From positions 1,178,001-1,242,000 of the forward strand of contig OY970347.1 in NCBI GenBank assembly GCA_963717635.1: 64,000 bases of DNA. Direction: 5' to 3'. The position numbers were made by a program, and so were the translations under genes. Origin of the DNA: JALZKA01 sp963717635. Its GTDB lineage: Bacteria; Actinomycetota; Thermoleophilia; Solirubrobacterales; 70-9. The notes beneath the pieces were generated by a model. That model made no database searches. It worked only from the letters and a program-made list of their open reading frames with translations, and was not told the DNA's origin. Within the stretch, counting starts at the first letter, position 1, and every line of letters begins with the position of its first letter. Positions 53,283 to 61,316 of this stretch are shown here, piece by piece.

Positions 53283-53289
53283 GTACCCC

Positions 53290-53295
53290 TACACT
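53290..53295 (+). promoter_or_regulatory. -10 box of uvrA, leaderless
   Basis: TACACT ends 7 bases before the GTG at 53303. Confidence 0.55.
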
Positions 53296-53302
53296 GATTT
53301 CA

Positions 53303-56182
53303 GTGGCCCGCTCGGACAAAATCGTGATCTCGGGGGCGCGCGCGCACAACCTCAAGGGCATCGACCTCGAGCTGCCCCGCGATGCCCTGATCGTGCTCAC
53401 CGGTCTCTCCGGCTCGGGCAAGTCGAGCCTGGCTTTCGACACCCTGTATGCGGAGGGGCAGCGCCGCTACGTCGAGTCGCTCTCTTCCTATGCCCGGCAG
53501 TTCCTGGGCTTGATGGAGAAGCCGGACGTGGATTCGATCGAGGGGTTGTCGCCCGCGATCTCGATCGACCAGAAGACCACCTCGCGCAACCCACGATCCA
53601 CGGTCGGCACGGTGACCGAGATCTACGACTACCTGCGCCTGCTGTGGGCGCGCATCGGCCACCCCCACTGCTTCAACTGTGGCGAGCCGATTCAGGGCCA
53701 GTCGCTCGAGCAGATCACCGATCGGGTGCTCGCCCTCGACGAGGGGACCCGGTTCATGGTGCTGGCTCCGGCCGTGCGCGGGCGCAAGGGCGAGTACGGG
53801 CGGCTCCTGACCGAGATGCGGTCTCAGGGTTATGCGCGCGCCGTCGTCGACGGCGAGCTGCGGCGACTCGACGAAGAGATCGATCTCGACAAGAAGTACA
53901 AGCACGACATCTCGATCGTCGTCGATCGCCTGGTGATGAAGGAGGGAGTCCGCAAGCGCCTCGCGGAGTCGCTCGAGGCGGCGGCACAGCTAGCGGACGG
54001 CCTCATAGAGATCGAGGACGCAGAGACGGGTGAGAAGCAGCTCTTCTCGGAGCGTTTCGCCTGCCTCAAATGCGGCGCCTCGATGCCGGAGATCGAGCCG
54101 CGCATCTTCTCGTTCAACTCGCCGCACGGCGCCTGCCAGCGCTGCCACGGGCTCGGCTTCCAGCGCGTGATCGATCCCGAGCTGATCGTGCCGGACCCAA
54201 CCCTTGCGATCTCCGAGGGTGCGCTCGATCCCTGGACGAAGGCGGCCTCGATGTACCACCGGCGGCTGCTCGAGGCGGTGGCCGAGTCGAGTGGGATCGA
54301 CATCACGACGCCCTGGCAGGACCTCACCCAGGCCGAGCGGGATCTGCTGCTCGCCGGGACCGGTGACGAAAAGCACACCGTCAGCTACAAGAACCGGTTC
54401 GGCCGCCGGCGGACCTACAACGTGCGCTTCCCGGGCATGCTCTCCAGCCTCGAGCGCCGGTACGAGACGACGGATTCCGAGAACACGCGCGAGCGCGTCG
54501 AGGAACTGATGGCAATGCAGCCCTGCCCCGCCTGCGACGGCGCCCGCCTACGACCCGAGTCGCTGGCCGTCACCGTCGGTGGGCTCAGCATCTCCGAGTT
54601 CACCCGGTTCTCGGCCCGGGCTGCGCTGGCCTGGGTCGACAAGCTCATCCTGAACGAGACCGAGCGCGCGATCGCCAACCTGGTGTTGCGCGAGGTGAGC
54701 GAACGGCTGCGGTTCCTGGACAGCGTCGGCATCGGCTACCTGTCGCTCGAGCGGGCTGCGGCCACGCTCTCCGGCGGCGAGGCGCAGCGGATTCGCCTGG
54801 CGACCCAGATCGGCTCAAGCCTCGTGGGCGTGATGTACATCCTTGACGAGCCTTCGATCGGCCTGCACCAGCGCGACAACGAGAAGCTGATCGACACCCT
54901 TGCCCGCCTCCGCGACCTCGGCAACACGGTGATCGTGGTCGAGCACGACGAGGGCACGATGCGCGCGGCGGATCACCTCGTCGACCTCGGTCCCGGGGCC
55001 GGCGAGCACGGGGGCGAGGTGATCGCCGAGGGCACGCCGGCCCAGGTCCAGCGGGTTGCCGCCTCGCTGACGGGCCAGTACATGGCCGGGAAGCGCTCGA
55101 TCGCAGTCCCCGGCGAGCGACGGCCCGCGCGCGGCGAGCTCCGGGTGCGCGGCGCGCGCCAGCACAACCTCAAGGACGTGGACGTGCCGTTCCCGCTCGG
55201 CGTCTTCAGCTGCGTCACCGGGGTCTCTGGCTCAGGCAAGTCAACGCTCGTCAACGAGGTCCTCTATCGCGCCGTCGCCAACCGCCTGCACCGCGCCCGC
55301 CTGCGCCCCGGTGCGCACGACGGTATCGACGGGATCGATCAGATCGACAAGATCATCAGCATCGACCAGTCGCCGATCGGCCGCACGCCGCGCTCGAACC
55401 CGGCGACCTACACGGGGATCTTCGACCACGTCCGCGACCTGTTCTCGAAGACCAAGGAGGCTCGGGCCCGCGGCTACAAGCCGGGCCGGTTCAGCTTCAA
55501 CGTCAAGGGCGGGCGCTGCGAGGTTTGCCGCGGCGACGGCCAGATCAAGATCGAGATGCACTTCCTTCCCGACGTCTACGTCCCGTGTGAGCAGTGCCAC
55601 GGGCGCCGCTACAACCGCGAGACGCTCGAGGTGCGCTTCAAGGGCAAGTCGATCGCCGATGTCCTCGACATGCCCGTGGCTGAGGCGCTGGAGTTCTTCG
55701 ATCCGATCCCGAAGCTGAAGCGCCGGCTCCAGACCCTGCACGACGTCGGGCTCGACTACATCAGGCTCGGCCAGCCGGCCACGACTCTGTCGGGTGGCGA
55801 GGCGCAGCGCGTGAAGCTCGCAACCGAGCTCTCGAAGGTGGCCACCGGCAGCACCCTGTACATCCTCGACGAGCCGACGACGGGGCTGCATTTCGCGGAC
55901 GTCGAGCGCCTGCTCGAGGTCCTGGGCCGGCTCGTGGATCAGGGCAACACGGTGCTCGTGATCGAGCACAACCTGGACGTGATCAAGTCGGCTGACCACA
56001 TCGTCGATCTCGGACCCGAGGGCGGGGAGGCCGGCGGCGAGCTCATCGCAACTGGCACGCCGGAGGAGATCGCGGGCCACCCCGAGTCGTACACCGGCCG
56101 CTTCCTCGCCGAGCTGGTCGAGGCGAAGTCGCCGACGGTCAAGCGCACCGGGGCGCGCAAGCGCGAGCCCGTCGCGGCCTGA
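53303..56182 (+). CDS. uvrA: Excinuclease ABC subunit A
   Basis: Damage-recognition ATPase of excision repair (959 residues, full length). Two ABC halves: Walker A LTGLSGSGKSSLAFDTLYAE and GVSGSGKSTLVNEVLY; signature/Walker B ATLSGGEAQRIRLATQIGSS with MYILDEPSIGLHQRDN, and TTLSGGEAQRVKLATELS with LYILDEPTTGLHFADV. Zinc modules: CLKCGA with a later CPACDG pattern, and the C-terminal CEVCRGDGQIKIEMHFLPDV with CEQCHG. The UvrB-binding domain lies near 120-250. GTG start; regulated by the SOS box upstream. Confidence 0.97.
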   Translation: MARSDKIVISGARAHNLKGIDLELPRDALIVLTGLSGSGKSSLAFDTLYAEGQRRYVESLSSYARQFLGLMEKPDVDSIEGLSPAISIDQKTTSRNPRSTVGTVTEIYDYLRLLWARIGHPHCFNCGEPIQGQSLEQITDRVLALDEGTRFMVLAPAVRGRKGEYGRLLTEMRSQGYARAVVDGELRRLDEEIDLDKKYKHDISIVVDRLVMKEGVRKRLAESLEAAAQLADGLIEIEDAETGEKQLFSERFACLKCGASMPEIEPRIFSFNSPHGACQRCHGLGFQRVIDPELIVPDPTLAISEGALDPWTKAASMYHRRLLEAVAESSGIDITTPWQDLTQAERDLLLAGTGDEKHTVSYKNRFGRRRTYNVRFPGMLSSLERRYETTDSENTRERVEELMAMQPCPACDGARLRPESLAVTVGGLSISEFTRFSARAALAWVDKLILNETERAIANLVLREVSERLRFLDSVGIGYLSLERAAATLSGGEAQRIRLATQIGSSLVGVMYILDEPSIGLHQRDNEKLIDTLARLRDLGNTVIVVEHDEGTMRAADHLVDLGPGAGEHGGEVIAEGTPAQVQRVAASLTGQYMAGKRSIAVPGERRPARGELRVRGARQHNLKDVDVPFPLGVFSCVTGVSGSGKSTLVNEVLYRAVANRLHRARLRPGAHDGIDGIDQIDKIISIDQSPIGRTPRSNPATYTGIFDHVRDLFSKTKEARARGYKPGRFSFNVKGGRCEVCRGDGQIKIEMHFLPDVYVPCEQCHGRRYNRETLEVRFKGKSIADVLDMPVAEALEFFDPIPKLKRRLQTLHDVGLDYIRLGQPATTLSGGEAQRVKLATELSKVATGSTLYILDEPTTGLHFADVERLLEVLGRLVDQGNTVLVIEHNLDVIKSADHIVDLGPEGGEAGGELIATGTPEEIAGHPESYTGRFLAELVEAKSPTVKRTGARKREPVAA

Positions 56183-56209
56183 CGCCGCCCTTCTTGGGAA
56201 GCTCTGCGC

Positions 56210-56794
56210 GTGGCCGATCCAACCGGGTGGCGCCTTTGGTGGCTGAAGCGCCGCTGGTATGAGCGCAACGCGACCATGCGCCGGCGCTGGCGCATCAACC
56301 GGCACGCCGCCGCCGGTGGCTTTTACGTCCGGTTCCCAGTCGAGGGCGAGCTGCTCGAGGGGCTTGACGAGGATCGGGTGCGGGTGGGGGAGGGCACCTT
56401 GTTCGAGCCGGGCTGCTGGATCACGCTGTCGGCCGCCGCGCGGATCGAGATTGGCCGGGGCTGCTTCCTCAACCGAGGTGTGATGCTGGCCGCGAACGAG
56501 CGGATCGAGATCGGAGACAACGTGATGTTCGCGAACGGCTGCTTCGTGGGCGACTCCGATCACCGCTACGACGATCCCGACCGGCCGGTCACGGCGCAGG
56601 GATTCGTCTCGCGCGGGCCCGTGACCATCGGCTCGAATTGCTGGTTCGGCGTCAACTGCGTGGTGACCGGTGGGGTCACGATCGGCGAGCGCGCGGTGAT
56701 CGGCGCCAACTCGGTGGTCACCAAGGACATCCCCGCTGCCACGATCGCCGCCGGTGTCCCGGCCAAACCGATCCGGAAGATCGAGTTTCGCTGA
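56210..56794 (+). CDS. Hexapeptide-repeat acyltransferase
   Basis: A 194-residue left-handed beta-helix protein of the maltose/galactoside O-acetyltransferase group. Repeats run from LFEPGCWITLSAAARIEIGR through IEIGDNVMFANGCFVGDSDH to VTIGSNCWFGVNCVVTGGVT and IGERAVIGANSVVTKDIPAA. The loop HRYDDPDRPVTAQGFVSRGP carries the catalytic His region. The acceptor is unknown; surface sugars are likely. GTG 56210, 27 bases after uvrA. Confidence 0.87.
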   Translation: MADPTGWRLWWLKRRWYERNATMRRRWRINRHAAAGGFYVRFPVEGELLEGLDEDRVRVGEGTLFEPGCWITLSAAARIEIGRGCFLNRGVMLAANERIEIGDNVMFANGCFVGDSDHRYDDPDRPVTAQGFVSRGPVTIGSNCWFGVNCVVTGGVTIGERAVIGANSVVTKDIPAATIAAGVPAKPIRKIEFR

Positions 56795-56836
56795 AACCCC
56801 TACCGCAGATGCTGGATTCGCCGCTTGGCCGCTCAC

Positions 56837-56842
56837 TAGATT
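56837..56842 (+). promoter_or_regulatory. -10 box of the 181-residue lipoprotein gene
   Basis: TAGATT ends 8 bases before the GTG at 56851; TAATGT (56842-56847) overlaps it as an alternative. Confidence 0.45.
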
Positions 56843-56850
56843 AATGTTGC

Positions 56851-57396
56851 GTGAGCGTGTCCTTTGTAGATGTTGATGCCGCCCGTGCCAGGGGCCGGGC
56901 GGCAGCCCTGATCCTGGCCTGTGCGCTCGCGCTCACGGCCTGCGGCGGCGATGACGATCAGCCGCTGCAAACCACCGCCCCGGCTGTCACCGGCGCGACC
57001 GACACGACCGACGAGGCGAAGGCCCCGGGGACCGGGGCTCCGGAGGACGAGCCGTCCACCGATCCGGCCAGCGACAAGGCCGCGATCTCGGCCACGCTGG
57101 AGGCCGTGTTGACGGAGCAGGGTCCCCGCCAGGCCTGTGGCGAGCTGGTCACCGAGCGCTACCTCCGGGATTCCTACGGCGGAGCCGCCGGCTGCAAGGC
57201 CGCCCAGGTGGACCTGAAGCCTGCTAAGAGCGTCCGGCTCAGTCGGATCGTCGTCATGCCGGACTCGCTGGCACAAGCGTTTGCCCAGCCGACCGGCGGC
57301 CTCTACGACGGGGAGCGCCTGCGCGCGGAGCTGGTCCTCGACGACGGCGTCTGGAAGCTCGACTCACTGCGCTCGAACATCCCAGTCGGCCCCTGA
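56851..57396 (+). CDS. Putative lipoprotein
   Basis: A 181-residue lipoprotein: signal helix, lipobox ALTAC with Cys near 31, a Thr/Asp/Pro-rich linker, then a folded domain (about 75-181) with two Cys (GPRQACGELVTERYLRDSYG and GGAAGCKAAQ) that could pair. ELVLDDGVWKLDSL near the end is typical of small extracytoplasmic NTF2-like domains (a DUF4878-type pattern). Function unknown. Confidence 0.8.
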   Translation: MSVSFVDVDAARARGRAAALILACALALTACGGDDDQPLQTTAPAVTGATDTTDEAKAPGTGAPEDEPSTDPASDKAAISATLEAVLTEQGPRQACGELVTERYLRDSYGGAAGCKAAQVDLKPAKSVRLSRIVVMPDSLAQAFAQPTGGLYDGERLRAELVLDDGVWKLDSLRSNIPVGP

Positions 57397-57403
57397 CGAG
57401 GAC

Positions 57404-57426
57404 GAGCCGGGCATCAAGCCCGGCTC
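57404..57426. terminator. Bidirectional terminator between convergent genes
   Basis: GAGCCGGGC-ATCAA-GCCCGGCTC is a perfect 9-bp stem with a 5-base loop, 8 bases after the lipoprotein stop and 30 bases before the end of the convergent DUF378 gene. Confidence 0.7.
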
Positions 57427-57455
57427 GCCGTCCTACCTATCTCTCCTGCCGTCGT

Positions 57456-57692
57456 TCAGACGCCGTGCGGGTGCGCGCCGTGACCGAGATGGAACGCGTC
57501 CATCAGCCTCGGCAGCCAGACGAGGGCAGCCACGCCGATCACGATGTAGACGACGTCGGTCAGCGTCCCGGTCCCGAAGATCTCCGCGAGCACGTTGGTC
57601 TCGCCGTCGGTGATCCCGAGGATGCCCCAGTTGAGGGCGCCGAGAAACATCAGCATGAGCGCAAACGGCTCGAACCTCTTGAGCATCTCCAT
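57456..57692 (-). CDS. DUF378-family small membrane protein
   Basis: A 78-residue two-helix protein. FALMLMFLGALNWGILGITD and TDVVYIVIGVAALVWLPRLM match DUF378 (LxxxGGLNWGLVGL, YxLVGLAALxxL). A His-rich tail (FHLGHGAHPHGV) is added. ATG 57692 has GAGGTAGGA just upstream; the open frame beyond is not used. Confidence 0.87.
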   Translation of the reverse strand: MEMLKRFEPFALMLMFLGALNWGILGITDGETNVLAEIFGTGTLTDVVYIVIGVAALVWLPRLMDAFHLGHGAHPHGV

Positions 57693-57778
57693 GAGTCCTA
57701 CCTCACTTCTTTCGTGTCCCGCACCATCCAAGTGCGGAAGTGCACAAGAGGTACACCGCCCTTCAGATGCGGTTACCG

Positions 57779-58714
57779 CTAGGGACCCCAATCCCAATCC
57801 GCGTGGGTAAACGTGCCCCCAGCGAGCGTCTCGTGCTCGAGGTAGGCGCGGAACTCGGCGAGCTCGGCCGGGTCGATGCTGTAGATGTGTCCCGCGCCCG
57901 GGAACGCGCCGGAGCGCACCTCGCCGGCGTAGCTGCGGACGCCGCGCACCATCTCGGCGCGCACGTCGGCGTAGCGCTTGACGAACTTGGCTTCATGCCC
58001 GCCGAAGATGCCCAGCAGGTCGTGGAAGACCAGGACCTGGCCATCGGTCTCAGCGCCGGCCCCGATGCCGATCACGGGGATCTCCATCTTCAACATCAAC
58101 GCCTCGGTCACGGCCGAGGGGACGGCCTCGAAGACGATCGCGAAGCACCCAGCGGCCTGCAGCGCCAGCGCCTCGTCGGCGATCTGAGCGGCGCGGCCGG
58201 CGGTCTTGCCCTGGGCTTTGTAGCCGCCAAGGGCCGTGGCCGTCTGCGGAGTGAGGCCCACGTGGCCCATGACCGGGATCCCGGCGCGGATGATCGCCCG
58301 CGCCCGATCCACCGATGCCCCGCCGCGCTCGAGCTTGACTGCGTCGCAGCCGGACTCCTTGATGAAGCGCTGGGCGTTGGCCACCGCCTGCTCGTTGGAC
58401 TGCTCATACGAGCCGAACGGCATGTCGCCGACCAGCAGCGGCGTCTTCAGGCCGCGGCGGACGGCGGCCGAGAGCATCAGCATCTCCTCCATTCCGACCG
58501 GGACGGTCGAGTCGTAGCCCAGCACCGTCATCGCGGCCGAGTCGCCGACCAGGACGACGTCCACGCCGGCCTCCTCGACGACCTGCGCCGAGGGGTGGTC
58601 GTACGCGGTCACCATCACAATCGGCTCGCCAGCGGCCTTCATCTCGGCGAGCCTGGGAAGGGTCACCGGCTTGCGATCGGCCGGGGCCGGCGAGTCCTGC
58701 GGCCGCGCGCTCAT
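57779..58714 (-). CDS. panB: 3-methyl-2-oxobutanoate hydroxymethyltransferase
   Basis: First committed step of pantothenate synthesis (311 residues; the N-terminus is about 15 residues longer than usual). MVTAYDHPSAQVVEEAGVDV, LVGDSAAMTVLGYDSTVPVG, GDMPFGSY, VKLERG and PVMGHVGLTPQ carry the metal and substrate residues; FEAVP and IPVIGIGAGAETDGQVLVFH follow. The start overlaps the panD stop by 4 bases. Confidence 0.95.
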   Translation of the reverse strand: MSARPQDSPAPADRKPVTLPRLAEMKAAGEPIVMVTAYDHPSAQVVEEAGVDVVLVGDSAAMTVLGYDSTVPVGMEEMLMLSAAVRRGLKTPLLVGDMPFGSYEQSNEQAVANAQRFIKESGCDAVKLERGGASVDRARAIIRAGIPVMGHVGLTPQTATALGGYKAQGKTAGRAAQIADEALALQAAGCFAIVFEAVPSAVTEALMLKMEIPVIGIGAGAETDGQVLVFHDLLGIFGGHEAKFVKRYADVRAEMVRGVRSYAGEVRSGAFPGAGHIYSIDPAELAEFRAYLEHETLAGGTFTHADWDWGP

Positions 58715-59118
58715 AGCGACGCCTCCGATGCCAGGGCCGAGTCGAGGAGCACCTCCGGCCGCGAGTCCACGGCGCGGATCTCGTTGTCGTCGTCGACGTG
58801 AACGACGACCGGCGCATAGCTGTCCATGTCGCTTTCCGAATAGGCGCCGAACGAGGCCACGATGATCTTGTGGCCGTTGCGAGTCAGGTGTGCGGCGGCG
58901 CCGTTCACCCGCATCTCCCCCGAGCCCTGCTCGCCCTCGATCACGTAGGTGACCCAGCGCGCGCCGTTGTCGAGGTCCCAGACGTGGACCTGCTCGTTGG
59001 CGATCAGGTCAGCGGCGCCCATCAATTCCGGGTCGATCGAGATCGACCCGACGTAGTCGAGGTCGCTGCCGGTAACGGTCGCTCGGTGGATCTTGGACTT
59101 GAGCATCTGACGTTGCAT
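58711..59118 (-). CDS. panD: Aspartate 1-decarboxylase
   Basis: Makes beta-alanine; a pyruvoyl enzyme that cuts itself (135 residues). MLKSKIHRATVTGSDLDYVG followed by SISIDPELM places the Gly-Ser cleavage site in YVGSIS. NNGARWVTYVIEG-like segment reads DLDNGARWVTYVIEGEQGSG, and GAAAHLTRNGHKIIVASFG is also typical. ATG 59118 has GAGAGGA upstream. Confidence 0.95.
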   Translation of the reverse strand: MQRQMLKSKIHRATVTGSDLDYVGSISIDPELMGAADLIANEQVHVWDLDNGARWVTYVIEGEQGSGEMRVNGAAAHLTRNGHKIIVASFGAYSESDMDSYAPVVVHVDDDNEIRAVDSRPEVLLDSALASEASL

Positions 59119-59129
59119 GGGGTCCTCTC

Positions 59130-59183
59130 GGTTATCTCGTGAGCGGCGTAGGCCGCGAATTCAGCATGTGTCGTTGGTTATCT
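59130..59183. repeat. 8-bp direct repeats flanking a 38-bp palindrome-bearing insert between panC and panD
   Basis: GGTTATCT occurs at 59130-59137 and 59176-59183. The 38 bases between contain TGAGCGGCGTAGGCCGCGAA, which resembles the start of the trpF-trpB element (TGAGCGACGTAAGGCGCGAA, 32825-32844): 17 of 20 bases agree. GCGGC-GTAG-GCCGC forms a small hairpin. One repeat covers the panC stop and the other lies next to the panD ribosome binding site. It looks like a tiny inserted element with target duplication, but the size makes chance possible. Confidence 0.35.
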
Positions 59184-60059
59184 AGTTGTGAGGCGATCGG
59201 CGCTGCCGACCACCACGTTGTCGATCAGGCGGGCCCTGCCGACCCGCGCGGCGACGGCCACCAGCACGGGCCGTCCGTTGAAGCTCTCGGCCCGGTCGAG
59301 GTCGTCCTCGTAGCGGGCCTCCAGGTACTCCGGCTCGACCCCGGCCTCCGCCAGCGCCCGGCGACCTGCGTCAAGTGCGTCGTTTACGGACGCGCCCCCG
59401 GACGCTGCGCTTCGCACCGCGTCGAGTGCGAGCCAAAGCCCCGATGCGCGCTCGCGCTCGGCGGCCGGGATGTATTGGTTGCGCGAGCTCATCGCCAGGC
59501 CATCGGGCTCCCGGACCGTCGGCATGACCACGATCTCGACTTGGAAGTCCAGGTCGCGGGCCATCCGGCGGATCACCACAGCCTGCTGGGCGTCCTTCTG
59601 GCCGAAGAAGGCGAAGTCGGGCTCGGTCAGGTTGAGCAGCTTGGCGACCACCGTCGTGACGCCGCGGAAGTGGCCTGCGCCGCGGCGCCGCGGATCGCCG
59701 TCGAGAACGTCGGTCAGGCCCTTGACCGTGACGAAGGTCGCGAAGCCTTGCGGGTAGACCTCCTCGGTGGGCGGCGCGAACACGATGTCGACTCCTGCGT
59801 CGGCCGCAAGCTGCAGGTCTCGCAGCTCGTCGCGCGGATAGGAGTCGAGATCCTCGCCCTCGCCGAACTGCTCCGGGTTCACAAACAGGCTCATCACCAC
59901 CAGGTCGCAACGCTCGCGCGCCGCCGCGAGCAGGCTGAGGTGGCCTTCGTGGAGGGATCCCATCGTCGGCACGAGGCCGATCGACTTGCCCTCTCGACGC
60001 GCGGAGGCGAGCGCCGCGCGCAGTTCAGCCCTGGTGCGGTTGACCTTGACCGCGGTCAT
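59178..60059 (-). CDS. panC: Pantothenate synthetase
   Basis: Joins pantoate and beta-alanine (293 residues). LVPTMGSLHEGHLSLLAAAR has the ATP-binding HxGH, VVMSLFVNPEQFG the NPxQF motif, DSYPRDELRDLQLAADAGVD the following helix, FFGQKDAQQAVVIRRMARDL and GLAMSSRNQYIPAAERERA the KMSKS-equivalent. ATG 60059 overlaps the upstream stop (ATGA). Confidence 0.95.
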   Translation of the reverse strand: MTAVKVNRTRAELRAALASARREGKSIGLVPTMGSLHEGHLSLLAAARERCDLVVMSLFVNPEQFGEGEDLDSYPRDELRDLQLAADAGVDIVFAPPTEEVYPQGFATFVTVKGLTDVLDGDPRRRGAGHFRGVTTVVAKLLNLTEPDFAFFGQKDAQQAVVIRRMARDLDFQVEIVVMPTVREPDGLAMSSRNQYIPAAERERASGLWLALDAVRSAASGGASVNDALDAGRRALAEAGVEPEYLEARYEDDLDRAESFNGRPVLVAVAARVGRARLIDNVVVGSADRLTTR

Positions 60060-60877
60060 CGCGACCGATCCCGTTCGGCTGCCACCGCGCGCGTGCGTTC
60101 GGCGAGGGCCTCGTAGAGCGGCGTGAGCTGAGGGGCGCGCTCGCCGAGCGCTCGCAGATGCTCTGCCACCGTCGCCTCGTCGCCCCGGGCGATCGGGCCG
60201 GTCAGCGCGTCCGCGCCGGCGTCGGCCCAGTTCGCGGCGCTGCGCAGGACGAGTGGCGCCAGAACGTCGCGCGGGTCGGCGACGCCCGCAGCCGCCAGCA
60301 GGTCCGCGGCCGATTCCTCCAGCGCGATCAGGAAGTTGGACGCCATCGAAGCCGCGGCGTGGTAGGCAGACCGGCCATCCTCGGGAACCTCGAACGGCCG
60401 CATCTCAAGCGCCATCGCGAGATCGCCGGCGGCGGCGAGGGCGCCGGCGTCGGAGCCAGCCACGGCGCATGGCGCTCCGGCCAGCTTCGTGTCGGGCGTC
60501 GGGATCGTTTGCAGCGGATGGATCGAGAACGTCGGGCAGCCGGCGGCCTCCGCGGCGGCGAGCGCCGCCAACGAGGTGGCACCGCTGACGTGGCCGACCG
60601 CGGTGCTGGGGGGGAGCGTCGTCGCGATCCGCTCGCAAGCTCCGGCGATTTCACCGTCCGGAACGCAGAGCAGGACGGCGGTCGCCTCCGGGTCGGTGAC
60701 GCCCGGGTAGTCGCCGCGGCTGAGCAGCGCGACCTCGATCCCGGCGCTCGTCGCCGCGCTGGCGATCGCTCGGCCCGCGCGGCCGGCCCCGACGACGATC
60801 AGGCGCGCGAACGAGGCCGGCGCATCGAGCGTGGCCTCAACGGGGTTGGCGGGAAGATCCCGTTCCAGTTCCCTCAT
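60056..60877 (-). CDS. Rossmann/DUF2520 protein
   Basis: A 273-residue NADP-binding-like protein. FARLIVVGAGRAGRAIASAA is the nucleotide loop; VLLCVPDGEIAGACERIATT and AVGHVSGATSLAALAAAEAA (HCSGxxx-like) and SIHPLQTI are hallmarks of the Rossmann-like + DUF2520 pair. The C-terminal helical half has YHAAASMASNFLIALEESAA. Such proteins often stand just before panC; a ketopantoate reductase role has been considered because panE is often missing, but is not shown here. ATG 60877. Confidence 0.85.
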   Translation of the reverse strand: MRELERDLPANPVEATLDAPASFARLIVVGAGRAGRAIASAATSAGIEVALLSRGDYPGVTDPEATAVLLCVPDGEIAGACERIATTLPPSTAVGHVSGATSLAALAAAEAAGCPTFSIHPLQTIPTPDTKLAGAPCAVAGSDAGALAAAGDLAMALEMRPFEVPEDGRSAYHAAASMASNFLIALEESAADLLAAAGVADPRDVLAPLVLRSAANWADAGADALTGPIARGDEATVAEHLRALGERAPQLTPLYEALAERTRAVAAERDRSR

Positions 60878-60952
60878 CGGAGATACCAGACGGCGTATGG
60901 CTTGGATTCGTGTGGGCTTTGCCCTGTCCGCGCCCGAGGACCGGGTCGCGGC

Positions 60953-60958
60953 TTGACA
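60953..60958 (+). promoter_or_regulatory. Isolated consensus -35 hexamer TTGACA
   Basis: A perfect TTGACA lies 80 bases before the FmdB-like gene, but no matching -10 is found 16-18 bases downstream. The TACGAT at 61022 is too far away to be its partner. Confidence 0.2.
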
Positions 60959-61021
60959 AATTATGCCCGATCGCGGTGGCGGTAACACCCAACTCCGCGG
61001 TTTCCGCTTCGTGCCTGGGGC

Positions 61022-61027
61022 TACGAT
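61022..61027 (+). promoter_or_regulatory. -10 box of the FmdB-like gene
   Basis: TACGAT ends 10 bases before the ATG at 61038 (4 before an in-frame GTG at 61032). Confidence 0.4.
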
Positions 61028-61037
61028 CGTCGTGGCC

Positions 61038-61316
61038 ATGCCGATCTACGAGTTCAGGTGCGCGAGTTGCGATGCGCGGTTCGAGGGCCTCGTCCCGGCC
61101 GGGACCGAATCAATCCCGTGCACGGAGTGCGCGAGCACGGAAACCGTCCGCGTGCTCTCGGCTCCCGGCGCGCCGCCCCGACTGGTCAAGAGCAGGGGCT
61201 CGGTGCGCAAGCAGGAGCGGCAAAACGCGAAGCTGCACGCCGATACGAAGGCGCGGTTCAAGGCGGCTCGCAAGAAGGCCCGGGACGCGAAGCATCGGGG
61301 CAGCGGCGGTGACTGA
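61038..61316 (+). CDS. FmdB-type zinc-ribbon protein
   Basis: A 92-residue protein. MPIYEFRCASCDARFEGLVP and IPCTECASTETVRVLSAPG hold the CxxC...CxxC zinc ribbon of the FmdB regulatory-protein family. The C-terminal half is strongly basic (VRKQERQNAKLHADTKARFK), suggesting nucleic-acid contact. It overlaps the uracil-DNA glycosylase gene by 8 bases. Confidence 0.85.
   Translation: MPIYEFRCASCDARFEGLVPAGTESIPCTECASTETVRVLSAPGAPPRLVKSRGSVRKQERQNAKLHADTKARFKAARKKARDAKHRGSGGD

Noticed and set aside
55241..56836. 531-codon minus-strand ORF
   Set aside because: Antisense to uvrA and the acyltransferase.
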